Position numbers and translations under genes: made by a program
The notes under the pieces: model-generated
Databases searched by the model: none
The model's input: only the letters and a program-made list of their open reading frames with translations
What the model was told of the DNA's origin: nothing
NCBI RefSeq assembly: GCF_900107755.1
Contig: NZ_FNQR01000004.1
Coordinates: forward strand, 248,001-312,000
Origin: Thalassobacillus cyri
GTDB taxonomy: Bacteria > Bacillota > Bacilli > Bacillales > Halobacillaceae
Direction: 5' to 3'
Length of the DNA stretch: 64,000 nucleotides
Part shown: one piece after another, positions 46,445 to 57,632 of the stretch
How positions within the stretch are numbered: position 1 is the first letter of the stretch
How the letters are laid out: the number at the start of each line of letters is the position of its first letter

Positions 46445-47106
46445 CACAGGAACATGTAGTAGTAATCTACCCGCATCCAGATGATGAGTCGTTCGGTGCG
46501 GCCGGCACAATTGCAAGCTACCGTGAAAAAGGTGTTCCAGTCACCTATCTTTGTGGGACGTTAGGCGAAATGGGGAGGAATATGGGCAACCCGGTGTTTG
46601 CGAACCGGGAAACCCTTTCTTCTTATCGAAAGCAGGAATTGATGAAAGCTTGCAAGGCATTGGATGTTGATGTCCGTTTGCTAGGATACCGGGATAAGAC
46701 ACTAGAATTTGAACAAGTGGATCATGTTGCCGCTCACCTTCAGTCTATCCTGGAAGAAATACAACCGACATTGGTCATTACCCACTATCCTGGCTATGCG
46801 GTTCACCCTGATCATAATGCACTTGGTACAGCTGCAATCAAAGCAGTTGGGAATATCGAAGCTGTTCGACGACCTGAATTGTGGGCGCAGGCAATCGCGA
46901 CCAACTATGAAAAAGAACTTGGTGAACCAGACATCAGACATGATGTGAAACCATACTGGGACAAAAAAATGGCTGCCATTGAAACCCATCTCTCCCAGGC
47001 ATCCGGGATGATGAGTCTGATTAAAGAAAAACCAGACTTCAATGAAAATGAGGAGCTTGAGCACTTGCGTTATGAACGGTTTTACCGTTGGAATTACAAC
47101 AACTGA
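46441..47106 (+). CDS. bshB2: Bacillithiol biosynthesis deacetylase BshB2
   Basis: A 221-residue zinc-dependent N-acetylglucosamine deacetylase (PIG-L/LmbE fold). It removes acetyl from GlcNAc-malate in bacillithiol synthesis, or acts in detoxifying bacillithiol conjugates. Zinc motif HPDDESFGAAGT (about 12-23) and the second ligand region HYPGYAVHPDHNALG with the closing His. The TLGEMGRNMGNPVFANRE segment is typical for BshB2. Translationally coupled to yojF. Confidence 0.93.
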   Translation: MTQEHVVVIYPHPDDESFGAAGTIASYREKGVPVTYLCGTLGEMGRNMGNPVFANRETLSSYRKQELMKACKALDVDVRLLGYRDKTLEFEQVDHVAAHLQSILEEIQPTLVITHYPGYAVHPDHNALGTAAIKAVGNIEAVRRPELWAQAIATNYEKELGEPDIRHDVKPYWDKKMAAIETHLSQASGMMSLIKEKPDFNENEELEHLRYERFYRWNYNN

Positions 47107-47115
47107 ATACTTCCA

Positions 47116-47158
47116 GAAAAAGCACCTCACATGTTTAGTATATCGAGGTGCTTTTTTT
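47116..47158 (+). terminator. Terminator of yojF-bshB2
   Basis: AAAAAGCACCTC pairs with GAGGTGCTTTTTTT (about 47117-47128 and 47145-47158). Confidence 0.9.
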
Positions 47159-47199
47159 GTTACTCCCTGGAACGTCGTGGTTGATTTTTCATAAAAGCC

Positions 47200-47742
47200 T
47201 TATTAAAGACTCAGTACGAGATAGTTGGGTCCGTTACCATGAGAGGAATAAGTTGTTCCGGGAAACGACTCGCTTTCCAGCTTCATCGCCTAGCCCCTTC
47301 TCCCGCGGGAGTCTCGCCGTTTCCCTGCCCATCCAGCCAGTTTTGTAATAAACGTCCCCTTCAAAAAGAGAAAGAGTGTATTGAGAAACACCGCACGAAG
47401 GAAATGCGTAGCATTTTCGAGGAGTCTCGCTGTTCCCCACCGTACCTTCCCATAGGAGATTCTCGAAATCACACTTGTGGTTACTGTCCCATGATGATAG
47501 AAAGAAGCCTCTGTTCTCTCTACCTTCTTTGTAAAAGCCTCAAGATGAAGGTCAGCTACTATAGGGCCGAAAAGTCGAAGACTTGATTTCGAGATGTTTG
47601 TCTGAATAAGGGTCCGGTGGGGAACGACTCCCTTTCCGCGGGCATGCGCTGAGCCTCCTCAGACTTCGTCTTTCGGGGTCTCACCTGTCATTTTCATCCC
47701 GCAGGACTTTGAATTATCATCCTTTTAAATAAAAGGGAGCTT
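47200..47742 (+). repeat. Dispersed mosaic cruciform repeat, copy C (rearranged)
   Basis: The 770-bp gap between bshB2 and yvlB contains no credible gene. It holds a mosaic: a unit fragment at about 47250-47335 (GGGAAACGACTCGC...TCTCGCCGTTTCCC, lacking the apical part), a block at 47386-47430 identical over 45 nt to 13286-13330 in copy A, then a short complete element from CTATAGGGCCGAAAAGTCG (about 47558) through a unit at 47610-47712 to AAATAAAAGGGAGC (47727-47740). The apical stem is AGAC/GTCT (47661-47671). Frames of up to 115 codons here are judged spurious. Confidence 0.82.
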
Positions 47743-47875
47743 ATCTGTAACATTAGCTTGGAGTTTTAACAGAGCTTTTTTTATACATCATTTTAGGGAA
47801 TTAACATAAAATCAGGGATGGATTAGCGTATAATTGAAGGTAAGAAAGAGAGGTATTAGAAAGGGGAGAATATAG

Positions 47876-48943
47876 ATGGAAGAGGAACGTTTGCGGATCC
47901 TTAAAATGATTGAAGAAGGCACGGTTTCTGCTGAAGAAGGGGCTAGACTTCTGGATGCCTTAACGACATCTGAGGATCAGTCCCATACTGTTTCTAAACA
48001 GGTAGACTGGGACAGCGGCAGTAAGCAGTCGGAGAAGCAGAAACCAGATAAAAAGAAAAAGAACTTCATGGACTATGTGGAGCAGGCGATTCAAAAAATA
48101 AAAAATGCTGATTTAGATTTTAATTTTGGTGATTATGTTGAAGTTTCTCATATTTATCAAAATGTCGGTGATCCATACAATCAGGTAGATGTTTCGGTTA
48201 CGAATGGCTCGCTGACATTAAAATCGTGGAAAGAATCAGCGACAAGGGTTGAATGTGAAGCCAAGGTGTTTCAAGCCGATGATCATGCGGTGGGTAAGAA
48301 ACAACTGTTGGATAAAGTGAATTTCCAGGTAGCTGATGAAAAACTTTCCCTGGTCCTCGATGAGAAAAAAATTAAAGCTGATTTTACACTTTATGTGCCG
48401 GAAAAAATCTACGACAGGGTTCATGCTAAGCTGTTCAACGGATCAATTTCCTTTGAGAAAATAGAACTTAGCGAATTGGAACTAAAGACGTCGAACGGCT
48501 CGATTCAATTAGACCGAATTAAAGCTGAGACAGGAGATATCGAAACATCGAATGGAACCCTTCATGTTAAAGGGAGTGCTTTTGATGATCTGGAAGCTGA
48601 CACGATCAACGGATCGGTGAAGCTTAGCGGGGATTTTGGTAAGCTTGATGCATCTACAGTAACTGGAAGTGTCACGTGTGAATACTTTGGGGAAAAAGCC
48701 CATACTGGATTTTTCCAGACGACAACAGGTAGTATAAGAGTCCACTTACCACATAATGTAAAAGTCGATGGCAAGCTACAGACCAATATGGGCAGCTTGA
48801 AATGCAACCTGGATAATGCCAAAATTTATAAAGAGAAGAAGGAAGTCGTACGAAAAGAGTTGCTATTTGTGATTAACGAGCAGAAGGAAAAGGAATATCA
48901 TTTAGAAGCGGAGACAAAAACAGGCTCGGTCACTGTTGAATAA
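47876..48943 (+). CDS. yvlB: YvlB-like DUF4097 protein
   Basis: A 355-residue protein with an N-terminal short helical motif (EERLRILKMIEEGTVSAEEG, SHOCT-like, 1-30), a charged linker and a long beta-repeat DUF4097 region (about 95-355), with regular repeats such as NGSLTLKSW, NGSISFEKI, NGSIQLDRI, NGTLHVKG and NGSVKLSG. No signal peptide. The family may form beta-solenoid scaffolds; function unknown. Position beside a PspC-domain gene and yvlD matches B. subtilis yvlABCD, an envelope-stress (SigW) operon there. GGGGAG precedes ATG 47876. Confidence 0.85.
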   Translation: MEEERLRILKMIEEGTVSAEEGARLLDALTTSEDQSHTVSKQVDWDSGSKQSEKQKPDKKKKNFMDYVEQAIQKIKNADLDFNFGDYVEVSHIYQNVGDPYNQVDVSVTNGSLTLKSWKESATRVECEAKVFQADDHAVGKKQLLDKVNFQVADEKLSLVLDEKKIKADFTLYVPEKIYDRVHAKLFNGSISFEKIELSELELKTSNGSIQLDRIKAETGDIETSNGTLHVKGSAFDDLEADTINGSVKLSGDFGKLDASTVTGSVTCEYFGEKAHTGFFQTTTGSIRVHLPHNVKVDGKLQTNMGSLKCNLDNAKIYKEKKEVVRKELLFVINEQKEKEYHLEAETKTGSVTVE

Positions 48944-48960
48944 AAAGGAGGGCTGGTAGA

Positions 48961-49158
48961 ATGGAAGGAAAATTAACGAGGTCGAAATCAGACCGCATGC
49001 TTGCCGGGGTACTGGGCGGGGTGGCAGCGTATTTCAATATCGATGCGACATTGCTCCGAATCATTTTTGTAATACTGACCATTCCTGTGACTCCTTTAAT
49101 CCTGGTTTACTTTGCGGCTATATTCATAATGCCGAATGAAAGGAGAATGGATGAATGA
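48961..49158 (+). CDS. yvlC: PspC-domain membrane protein (YvlC-like)
   Basis: A 65-residue protein consisting of one PspC domain: a basic N terminus (KLTRSKSDRMLAGVLGGVAA) and two hydrophobic segments. PspC proteins sense or respond to membrane stress. AAGGAGG lies 8 nt upstream, and the end overlaps yvlD by 4 bp. Confidence 0.9.
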   Translation: MEGKLTRSKSDRMLAGVLGGVAAYFNIDATLLRIIFVILTIPVTPLILVYFAAIFIMPNERRMDE

Positions 49159-49499
49159 GAAGCTGGCTCCTTCATATTATCCTAAATGCTGTAGCGATCT
49201 TTGTGGTTGCCGCATTATTTCAAGCAGTCCAGATTGATGGTGTAGGCGGCGCATTGCTGGCAGCATTCATATTATCAATTTTAAATGCGATTGTACGGCC
49301 GATATTGGTGATTCTGACACTGCCAATTACAATTTTGACACTCGGCTTTTTCTTATTTGTAGTGAATGCTATAACCTTGTTGTTGACGGATGCGATTCTC
49401 GGCACCATGTTCGAAATTGAAGGTTTTTTCACGGCGATTCTTGCTGCAATCGTCATTTCCCTGCTTAACTTGATTTTGAATTCTTTTGTTAAAAAATAA
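49155..49499 (+). CDS. yvlD: YvlD-like small membrane protein (phage-holin family IV)
   Basis: A 114-residue protein with four membrane helices (DUF360/holin family IV type), such as LLAAFILSILNAIVRPILVIL. Not a phage gene here: it is the last member of the yvlBCD unit, where B. subtilis YvlD gives resistance to some envelope-active compounds. Coupled to yvlC by ATGA-type overlap. Confidence 0.88.
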   Translation: MRSWLLHIILNAVAIFVVAALFQAVQIDGVGGALLAAFILSILNAIVRPILVILTLPITILTLGFFLFVVNAITLLLTDAILGTMFEIEGFFTAILAAIVISLLNLILNSFVKK

Positions 49500-49521
49500 T
49501 CAAAAAAGTCAGAGTCCGTAC

Positions 49522-49564
49522 AAAAATAGAGTATAAAATCGCATGATTTTATACTCTATTTTTT
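49522..49564. terminator. Bidirectional terminator
   Basis: A perfect 17-bp stem, AAATAGAGTATAAAATC (49524-49540) with GATTTTATACTCTATTT (49545-49561) and loop GCAT, separating convergent yvlD and splB. Confidence 0.95.
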
Positions 49565-49567
49565 AGT

Positions 49568-50596
49568 TTAAGTGAAATATTCAAACTTGCCTTCAGGAAG
49601 ATATTTTTCAATGTATCCTTTAAGCGTTTCTTTCATATCCTCTTGTTCTTCTTTTTTATATACGTATTTGCCGATTCCATATTTCCCCCATTTATATTGT
49701 CGTTTTGTTTCATCCATCTCAAGTTTGCTCATGGGGTAGTTTTTTTGGATCGTCTTTTTAGCAGGCTGCGTAAAGCGATGCTGGATCAGTTCAAAGGTAA
49801 GGTCTTTTTTGGCGAAGGCAGGCAATTTGGCCTCCAGCTTTTCAAATAATTCACGGTAACCTTCTTTCCAATCGTCATACAAATAAATCGGTGCAATAAT
49901 GAACCCTAAAGGGTAACCGGCGTTTGCTACTTTTACGGCGGCTTCAATCCGTTCATCCAGCCTGGAGGTTCCGGGTTCCAGGAACTTAATGACATAATCA
50001 GCGTTCATACTGAAGCGGAAGCGCGTCTTACCGTTATGCTTAGCATCCAATAAATGATCGACGTGGGCAAATTTAGTGACAAAACGGAGCTTTCCATATT
50101 CTGACTCTCCGAAGAATTCAATTGCCCTTTTTAGTGAGTGGGTTAAATGATCGATTCCTACGATATCGGAAGTACAGGAGGCTTCAAACCTTGTCGGTTC
50201 CGGAGCGCGCTCTTCCATATATTTGTTTGCTGATTCAAACACTTCTTCTACGTTAACGTAAGTGCGGATATATGGCTTGCTGCCCATCGTCGTCTGAAGA
50301 TAACAATAGTGGCAATGACCCATACATCCGGTTGCTAATGGGATGGCATATTCAGCCGATGGTTTGGAAGTGTCGAACTTCAAAGTCTTTCTTACTCCAA
50401 CGACAAGGGTGGATTTGGCTACGCGGTATTGCTGAAAGTGATTGTCTCCTGGCAGATTCCGGACATGGTTATGGGAGGTGGTTTCCCTTATTTCGATTCC
50501 CATATTCTCAAACTTTTCCTGGAGCTCTCTTCCAAGAGGGTATTCCAATGCCCTTGGCTCGATATAGACAAGTTGTGGTATGAATGGTTTCACCAC
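49568..50596 (-). CDS. splB: Spore photoproduct lyase
   Basis: A 342-residue radical-SAM enzyme that directly reverses the spore photoproduct, the main UV lesion in spore DNA. The 4Fe-4S motif is CMGHCHYCYL (about 91-100); a conserved FEASCTSDIVGIDH segment carries the Cys that serves as hydrogen donor. Length equals the family norm. It overlaps the end of splA, indicating one unit. Its presence shows that the organism is an endospore former. Confidence 0.96.
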   Translation of the reverse strand: MVKPFIPQLVYIEPRALEYPLGRELQEKFENMGIEIRETTSHNHVRNLPGDNHFQQYRVAKSTLVVGVRKTLKFDTSKPSAEYAIPLATGCMGHCHYCYLQTTMGSKPYIRTYVNVEEVFESANKYMEERAPEPTRFEASCTSDIVGIDHLTHSLKRAIEFFGESEYGKLRFVTKFAHVDHLLDAKHNGKTRFRFSMNADYVIKFLEPGTSRLDERIEAAVKVANAGYPLGFIIAPIYLYDDWKEGYRELFEKLEAKLPAFAKKDLTFELIQHRFTQPAKKTIQKNYPMSKLEMDETKRQYKWGKYGIGKYVYKKEEQEDMKETLKGYIEKYLPEGKFEYFT

Positions 50597-50847
50597 TGGA
50601 GGTCACTCCCGCCAAAATGATCAGCGTATGCCTGTTCCGCTTCTGCTTCCGAACGATATACAGCGATTTCCTCGGTCAGCGGATAATAGGTTTCGTATAA
50701 AAAGAGAGCAAGCTGTTCTGGTTCTTCCGGATTACGGACTACGGCTGCTTCCTGAATATTTGCTACGTTTTGCGTATGTGGATTACGATAGATGACATAA
50801 ACGATTTCACCTGCATACAGCGATTGCTGCGGGTCATGAATTTCCAT
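50590..50847 (-). CDS. splA: SplA transcriptional regulator of spore photoproduct lyase
   Basis: An 85-residue protein of the SplA family (TRAP-like), a negative regulator of splAB in B. subtilis. Recognisable as SplA by size, acidic character (YAGEIVYVIYRNPHTQNVAN near the N terminus) and its place directly upstream of splB with a 7-bp overlap. Its own ribosome site is weak; a stronger AGGAGGG lies 38 nt upstream and drives a short overlapping frame (see separate entry). Confidence 0.85.
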   Translation of the reverse strand: MEIHDPQQSLYAGEIVYVIYRNPHTQNVANIQEAAVVRNPEEPEQLALFLYETYYPLTEEIAVYRSEAEAEQAYADHFGGSDLQW

Positions 50848-50881
50848 AAAGATACACCAGCCTTTTCCGTCTTTTTTTCAT
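50834..50881 (-). CDS. Possible 15-codon leader peptide overlapping splA
   Basis: On the minus strand AGGAGGG (50885-50891) stands 3-4 nt before ATG 50881, which opens a 15-codon frame (MKKRRKRLVYLYGNS) that stops at TGA 50834-50836, 14 nt inside splA in another frame. It could couple translation to splA, whose own Shine-Dalgarno is weak. No homology is claimed; it may simply be a ribosome-entry site. Confidence 0.35.
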   Translation of the reverse strand: MKKRRKRLVYLYGNS

Positions 50882-51025
50882 TATCCCTCCTAGAATATCG
50901 ATTATGAACGATTACTCATGGTAAAATATTCCGCCATCCTTAAATAATCGTTTTTTTCCATGTTATTTGGAAAAAATGCTACAATAGGGTACAGTGATTG
51001 AGATGATATAAGAGGAGGCTACGAT

Positions 51026-51961
51026 ATGTCGAAAGTTCGCACCCAGGACTTATTAGACAGATTCGAACTAGAATTGGTGACGGGCGAGGACGGCGTCCAT
51101 CGTGAAATACATACGAGTGATATCTCCAGACCGGGAGTCGAGATGACCGGTTATTTCAAATTTTATCCTAAGGAGCGGTTGCAGCTGCTTGGGAAAACGG
51201 AATTATCTTATTTCAATGAACTGAGTACAGAAGAGCGTAAAGACCGGACAGAAAAACTATGTACAGATGTCACGCCCGGCATCGTCATTACCCGGGGCAT
51301 GGATATCCCACCTGAACTGATTGAATCCGCAAGAGAAGCTGGTGTGCCGCTGATGCGTTCTCCTTATAAAACGACAAGGGTCATCAGCAGGCTGACCAAT
51401 TATCTTGAGACGAAGTTTGCGCCATTTACAGCCATTCATGGTGTCCTGGTCGATATTTACGGTATCGGTGTCCTGATTACCGGTCAAAGCGGAGTGGGTA
51501 AAAGTGAAACTGCGCTTGAGCTGGTAAAACGCGGGCATCGCCTTGTGGCTGACGACAGTGTGGAAATTCGCCAGGAAGACTTCGATACATTGATTGGAAA
51601 CAGTCCTCCTCTGATAGAACACCTGTTAGAAATCCGCGGACTTGGCATCATTAATGTCATGACTTTATTCGGGGCCGGGGCAGTTCGTAACTACAAACGG
51701 ATTTCCATTGTGATGAATTTGGAATTATGGGATCCGAAGAAACAATATGATCGTTTAGGATTAGATGAAGAAAAAATGAAAATCATGGATGTGGAAATAC
51801 CGAAAGCGACGATTCCTGTACGGCCGGGGAGGAACCTGGCTGTCATCATCGAAGTGGCAGCGATGAATTTCCGGTTGAAGCGAATGGGAGTTAATGCGGC
51901 AGAAGAATTTTCACAGCGATTGACGAACGTTATCGATCGCGATAAGCACATGGAAGAGTAA
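51026..51961 (+). CDS. hprK: HPr kinase/phosphorylase
   Basis: A 311-residue bifunctional enzyme that phosphorylates Ser46 of HPr with ATP and reverses it with phosphate, controlling carbon catabolite repression. Walker [13 protein letters not shown] (about 153-164), catalytic ADDSVEIR, and the signature [20 protein letters not shown] (about 200-220). Phosphorolysis makes pyrophosphate, which fits the co-transcribed pyrophosphatase gene ppaX. First gene of hprK-lgt-yvoD-ppaX-yvoF-glpP; AGAGGAGG precedes ATG 51026. Confidence 0.97.
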   Translation: MSKVRTQDLLDRFELELVTGEDGVHREIHTSDISRPGVEMTGYFKFYPKERLQLLGKTELSYFNELSTEERKDRTEKLCTDVTPGIVITRGMDIPPELIESAREAGVPLMRSPYKTTRVISRLTNYLETKFAPFTAIHGVLVDIYGIGVLITGQSGVGKSETALELVKRGHRLVADDSVEIRQEDFDTLIGNSPPLIEHLLEIRGLGIINVMTLFGAGAVRNYKRISIVMNLELWDPKKQYDRLGLDEEKMKIMDVEIPKATIPVRPGRNLAVIIEVAAMNFRLKRMGVNAAEEFSQRLTNVIDRDKHMEE

Positions 51962-51973
51962 GGAGGAGTTTAT

Positions 51974-52801
51974 GTGTCATGTAGCGCTGAAGCCCTGGAC
52001 CGGGTATTTTTACAGTTGGGACCTTTGTCCATCTACTGGTATGGAGTCATTATTGCCGCTGGTGCGTATTTAGGTCTCTGGCTGGCTGTTCGGGAAACGG
52101 AGCGGCTGGGATTGAAAAAGGATTTAATGATTGATGCAGTCGTCATCGCTATCCCGGTAGCTATTATTTCTGCAAGAATCTACTATGTTATTTTTGAATG
52201 GGAACGTTATGCGGGAAGTTCTTTGTTGAACATATTTGCCATTTGGGAAGGCGGTATCGCCATTCATGGTGCTTTGATTGGTTCTGTGATTACAGCAATC
52301 GTTTATGCCCGAGTGAAAAAAGTATCTGTATGGATGCTGCTGGATATTGCAGCTCCAAGTATCATTTTGGGACAAGCGATTGGGCGCTGGGGTAACTTCA
52401 TGAACCAGGAAGCTCATGGAGGACCAGTATCAGAAAGTTTTTATAATAACTTCATGCAATACCTTCCTGAATTTATAACAAACCAAATGTGTATCGGGGG
52501 CACGATGTACCACCCGACATTTTTATATGAATCCACCTGGAATATCCTCGGGTTCATATTGCTGCTCGTATTACGTCGTTATAATCCGCTCCGAGGTGAA
52601 ATTTTCCTGAGCTATGTAATCTGGTATTCTGTAGGACGTTTCTTTATCGAAGGACTCCGGACAGATAGTCTTTACCTGGTGGGAGAAATCCGCACAGCCC
52701 AGGCTATTTCCATCGTACTCGTGATTGCCGGTATTACAGCAATCATTTTCCGCCGCAAAACGAAAATGGCGGACAAACATTATAATGGGAAGAAAGCGTA
52801 A
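51974..52801 (+). CDS. lgt: Prolipoprotein diacylglyceryl transferase
   Basis: A 275-residue, seven-helix membrane enzyme that transfers diacylglycerol to the lipobox cysteine of lipoproteins; several such substrates (CccB, NirK, NosL) occur in this window. Signature [14 protein letters not shown] (about 138-151), ending in a conserved C-terminal [13 protein letters not shown]. Starts at GTG 51974 behind AAGGAGGAG (51961-51968); the ATG at 51972 is in a different frame. Confidence 0.95.
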   Translation: MSCSAEALDRVFLQLGPLSIYWYGVIIAAGAYLGLWLAVRETERLGLKKDLMIDAVVIAIPVAIISARIYYVIFEWERYAGSSLLNIFAIWEGGIAIHGALIGSVITAIVYARVKKVSVWMLLDIAAPSIILGQAIGRWGNFMNQEAHGGPVSESFYNNFMQYLPEFITNQMCIGGTMYHPTFLYESTWNILGFILLLVLRRYNPLRGEIFLSYVIWYSVGRFFIEGLRTDSLYLVGEIRTAQAISIVLVIAGITAIIFRRKTKMADKHYNGKKA

Positions 52802-52817
52802 GTAAGGAGGAGGAACA

Positions 52818-53774
52818 GTGACAGGCATCATCGCGAGAGGTATAAAACAAGGATTGTCTGTGTCATGGACTTTAGGAAAAGTGATTTTTCCTGTGACATT
52901 GATTGTCACTATCCTCCGGTTCACCCCGGTTTTGCCATGGGCAATGGAAAAAATAGCTCCGTTCATGGCGTGGCTGGGGTTATCAGGAGAAGCGGCTGTG
53001 CCGCTTGTGTTAGGTAACTTTTTGAATTTATATGCCGGCATCGCAGCAATCATTTCGTTTGATTTCACGGTAAAAGAAGTCTTCATTCTTGCGGTAATGA
53101 TGTCTTTCTCCCATAATTTGCTGATTGAATCTACCGTCGCCTCCAGGGTTGGTGTCAGCTGGTGGTACGTCATCGGCTTCCGCATCACTCTTGCGCTTTT
53201 AGCCGCGTTGGTGATCAATTTGGTATGGAAAGGCGGCGGTGAATTGGCCGACTATGGTCTGGCGCCACAACAGCAAGCGGCTCCAGACGGCTGGTTCGAA
53301 ATCATATTGCAGGGCCTGCAGACAGCATCTATGGGGGTCTTACAATTGGTTCTTATCGTCCTGCCCTTGATGGTGTTTATGCAATATTTAAGAGAAAAAG
53401 GCTGGCTTGATATTTTTTCTGGATGGGTAGCACCAGCAACCAAATTTCTAGGGATGGAACGTAACACCTCTATGACATTGGTCGCAGGGCTGACCATTGG
53501 ATTAGCTTACGGGGCAGGAATGATGATCCAGGCTGTGAAAGAAGACGGTGTATCAAAAAAAGATATGTATCTGGCAATGATCTTTCTTGTAGCTTGCCAT
53601 GCAGTCGTGGAAGATACATTAATCTTTATACCACTAGGCATCCCGGTTTGGCCGCTGCTTGCATTCCGCCTGGTTACAGCCATCCTTTTAACAGCTGTAA
53701 TAGGGTTTATATGGAACAGATTAGAACAGAAAAGAGAGGAACACATACATGAGCATAAATACAATACTCTTTGA
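52818..53774 (+). CDS. yvoD: YvoD-like nucleoside-recognition (gate) membrane protein
   Basis: A 318-residue polytopic membrane protein with two gate/nucleoside-recognition domains (about 15-130 and 165-300), related to SpmA/SpmB and concentrative nucleoside transporters. Substrate unknown. Its place between lgt and ppaX is the same as in B. subtilis. It overlaps ppaX by 26 bp. GGAGGAGG precedes its GTG start at 52818. Confidence 0.85.
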   Translation: MTGIIARGIKQGLSVSWTLGKVIFPVTLIVTILRFTPVLPWAMEKIAPFMAWLGLSGEAAVPLVLGNFLNLYAGIAAIISFDFTVKEVFILAVMMSFSHNLLIESTVASRVGVSWWYVIGFRITLALLAALVINLVWKGGGELADYGLAPQQQAAPDGWFEIILQGLQTASMGVLQLVLIVLPLMVFMQYLREKGWLDIFSGWVAPATKFLGMERNTSMTLVAGLTIGLAYGAGMMIQAVKEDGVSKKDMYLAMIFLVACHAVVEDTLIFIPLGIPVWPLLAFRLVTAILLTAVIGFIWNRLEQKREEHIHEHKYNTL

Positions 53775-54387
53775 TTTAGATGGGACGCTGATTGACACAA
53801 ACGAATTAATCATCGCATCTTTTTTGCATACGACAGAACAATATGGTGACAGGGTATATTCACGGGAAGAAATTATGAACTTCATCGGCCCACCGCTGCG
53901 GGAAAGTCTGGCACAAGTCGATGAAAACCGTGTGGAAGAAATGATTGTTACTTATCGCGAACATAATATGAAGCATCATGATGAATTAGTGGAAGCATAT
54001 CCAACGGTCGTCGAAACAATGAAAATATTAAAGGAAAAGGGCTACAAATTAGGCATCGTTACAACCAAAATGCGTCAGACTGTTGAAATGGGCCTTAAGC
54101 TGACTGGATTAAAGGAACTATTTCCTGTAGTCGTTACGTTAGATGATGTGACTAACGCGAAACCTCATCCCGAACCAATCATCCAGGCATTGAACGCCCT
54201 TGAATCGACTGCTTCAGAGACTTTGATGGTAGGCGATAACACTCATGATATTCTAGCTGGACAAAATGCAGGAACCAAAACAGCCGGGGTTGCCTGGACG
54301 ATCAAAGGAAAAGAAGTACTGGAAGAATTGGAGCCGGATTACATGTTAGCTGAGATGCGTGAGCTAATTGAAATCTTAGGGGGATGA
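53749..54387 (+). CDS. ppaX: Pyrophosphatase PpaX
   Basis: A 212-residue HAD hydrolase that splits the pyrophosphate released when HprK dephosphorylates P-Ser-HPr. Motif [14 protein letters not shown] with nucleophile Asp about 9; motif II VTTKMR; motif III Lys in TNAKPHPEP; motif [14 protein letters not shown]. Operon position with hprK supports this over a phosphoglycolate phosphatase role. Confidence 0.93.
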   Translation: MSINTILFDLDGTLIDTNELIIASFLHTTEQYGDRVYSREEIMNFIGPPLRESLAQVDENRVEEMIVTYREHNMKHHDELVEAYPTVVETMKILKEKGYKLGIVTTKMRQTVEMGLKLTGLKELFPVVVTLDDVTNAKPHPEPIIQALNALESTASETLMVGDNTHDILAGQNAGTKTAGVAWTIKGKEVLEELEPDYMLAEMRELIEILGG

Positions 54388-54391
54388 GCCC

Positions 54392-54940
54392 ATGCGCAAG
54401 ACCGAACGGTACCGCATAGACAATGCCAATTCGCTGTGGCATATCTTTAAAACCGTACCATTTTGGAAGGTCGTAAAAAACTTCCTTGTCATCCAAATAG
54501 CAAGATACACCCCTTTTCTTGGTGTGAAAAACTGGCTTTACCGCACTTTCTTACGTATGGAAGTAGGAGAGCATACGGCTTTCGCGCTGATGGTCATGCT
54601 GGATGTCATGTTTCCCGAGAGAGTTTCTGTCGGAAAAAACAGCATCATAGGCTACAATACAACAATCCTTGCTCATGAATATTTAATCAAAGAATATCGT
54701 CTTGGGGATGTCCGTATCGGGGATGAAGTAATGATAGGTGCCAATTCTACCATACTCCCAGGTGTTGAAATCGGCGACGGCGCTATCGTTTCAGCAGGCA
54801 CACTGGTACATAAGGATGTACCAGCCGGCTGTTTTGTGGGTGGGAACCCCATGCAGGTCATTTACACCGAAAAAGAGTTACAGGCACGTATGCAGAAGGA
54901 CGAGTTTTTCATGGAAGAGAGGGGCCAGAAGTATGATTGA
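54392..54940 (+). CDS. yvoF: YvoF-like hexapeptide-repeat acetyltransferase
   Basis: A 182-residue left-handed beta-helix transferase, built from hexapeptide repeats (about 65-160, for example ANSTILPGVEIGDGAIVSAG and VPAGCFVGGNPMQVI). The N-terminal part is helical. Probable acetyl-CoA-dependent O- or N-acetyltransferase of unknown acceptor. Located as in B. subtilis yvoF; its stop overlaps the glpP start (54933-54940). Confidence 0.88.
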   Translation: MRKTERYRIDNANSLWHIFKTVPFWKVVKNFLVIQIARYTPFLGVKNWLYRTFLRMEVGEHTAFALMVMLDVMFPERVSVGKNSIIGYNTTILAHEYLIKEYRLGDVRIGDEVMIGANSTILPGVEIGDGAIVSAGTLVHKDVPAGCFVGGNPMQVIYTEKELQARMQKDEFFMEERGQKYD

Positions 54941-55475
54941 ACAAAGAATACTTCCGGCAGTCAAAAATATGAAAGACTTCGAGAAACTGCTGGAAAGCGA
55001 CACAAACTACATTGTCTTATTAGATACCCGGATTGCTCTGTTGAAAAGCCTGGTCCGATACAGTAAAAAAACGGAAAAGAAAGTGTTTGTGCACACGGAT
55101 CTGATTCAGGGACTTAAAACAGATGAATACGGCATGGAGTTCCTTGGCCAGGAGGTCAAGCCGGACGGTATCATCTCCACGCGGGCCAGTGTCATCCAAC
55201 AGGCGAAAAAGTATAAAATGACAGCTATCCAGCGGATGTTCCTGATTGACAGTCACGCTATCGATCATAATCTGAAACTTATCCGGAAAACGAAGCCTGA
55301 TTATGTCGAGCTTCTTCCGGGTGTCCTGCCAGAGCAAATAACAGCAATTAAAGAAGCAGTAGGGATTCCCATCATTGCTGGCGGGTTGATACGCAATCAC
55401 CAGGAAGTCGATCAGGCTATTGAAGCTGGAGCGACAGCTATATCTACTTCACGCAGCGATTTATGGGATTTCTGA
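54933..55475 (+). CDS. glpP: Glycerol-responsive antiterminator GlpP
   Basis: A 180-residue TIM-barrel-like protein of the GlpP family, which binds glycerol-3-phosphate and then the leader RNA of glp genes, preventing termination. Segments LLDTRIALLKSLVRY, KVFVHTDLIQGL, DGIISTRASVIQQAKKY and VELLPGVLPEQI...IAGGLIRN fit the family. An upstream extension of the frame lies inside yvoF; ATG 54933 is the family start. A matching terminator leader occurs before glpD but not before glpK. Confidence 0.92.
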   Translation: MIEQRILPAVKNMKDFEKLLESDTNYIVLLDTRIALLKSLVRYSKKTEKKVFVHTDLIQGLKTDEYGMEFLGQEVKPDGIISTRASVIQQAKKYKMTAIQRMFLIDSHAIDHNLKLIRKTKPDYVELLPGVLPEQITAIKEAVGIPIIAGGLIRNHQEVDQAIEAGATAISTSRSDLWDF

Positions 55476-55562
55476 TTCGCTGCTTTTTGCTGTCTCCTTG
55501 TTTTTCACTATAAAGACCCCGTTAAAAGTTGTTGTGGATATTTCCATAAGAGGCCTATTCAA

Positions 55563-57386
<1,824 letters not shown>

Positions 57387-57401
57387 GTTCATATATATCA
57401 G

Positions 57402-57430
57402 TTGAATCAATGCTGTTCTGCTGCTATAAT
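57402..57430 (+). promoter_or_regulatory. Promoter of glpD
   Basis: TTGAAT at 57402-57407, 17-bp spacer, TATAAT at 57425-57430, with a start site expected near 57437. Confidence 0.8.
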
Positions 57431-57467
57431 GAATGGAGAAGTTAATAAGATTCGGTTCGGAGAAACG

Positions 57468-57527
57468 GAGAGACCACGCTGCTTTATAGAACTATCTATA
57501 AAGTATGTTCGTGGTCTCTTTTTTTTA
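57468..57527 (+). promoter_or_regulatory. GlpP-controlled leader terminator of glpD
   Basis: AGAGACCACG (57469-57478) pairs perfectly with CGTGGTCTCT (57510-57519), followed by a run of eight T residues. It lies in the transcribed leader, about 30 nt after the inferred start and 100 bp before glpD. This matches the known glpD antitermination leader of B. subtilis, bound by GlpP with glycerol-3-phosphate. Confidence 0.9.
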
Positions 57528-57632
57528 TTTATCTATTCTATAGTAATACATGAAATGGTGGTTTAATGGGTAAATGAAGTACAGGAGGATTCCGGCCGGG
57601 TCATATAGTATCGTCAGAAGGAGAGTTGTAAA

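Noticed and set aside
47239-47586. 115-codon open frame in repeat copy C
   Set aside because: Lies inside the mosaic repeat, no ribosome site, sequence explained by the repeat family.
49155-49499. Phage holin as sign of a prophage
   Set aside because: The protein belongs to the yvlD group in a yvlBCD envelope-stress unit; no other phage gene is nearby.
50848-50960. SigG promoter before splA
   Set aside because: GAATA and CATAAT-like boxes are present on the minus strand, but the spacing is 20 rather than about 18 and the -10 is imperfect, so it was not listed as a feature.
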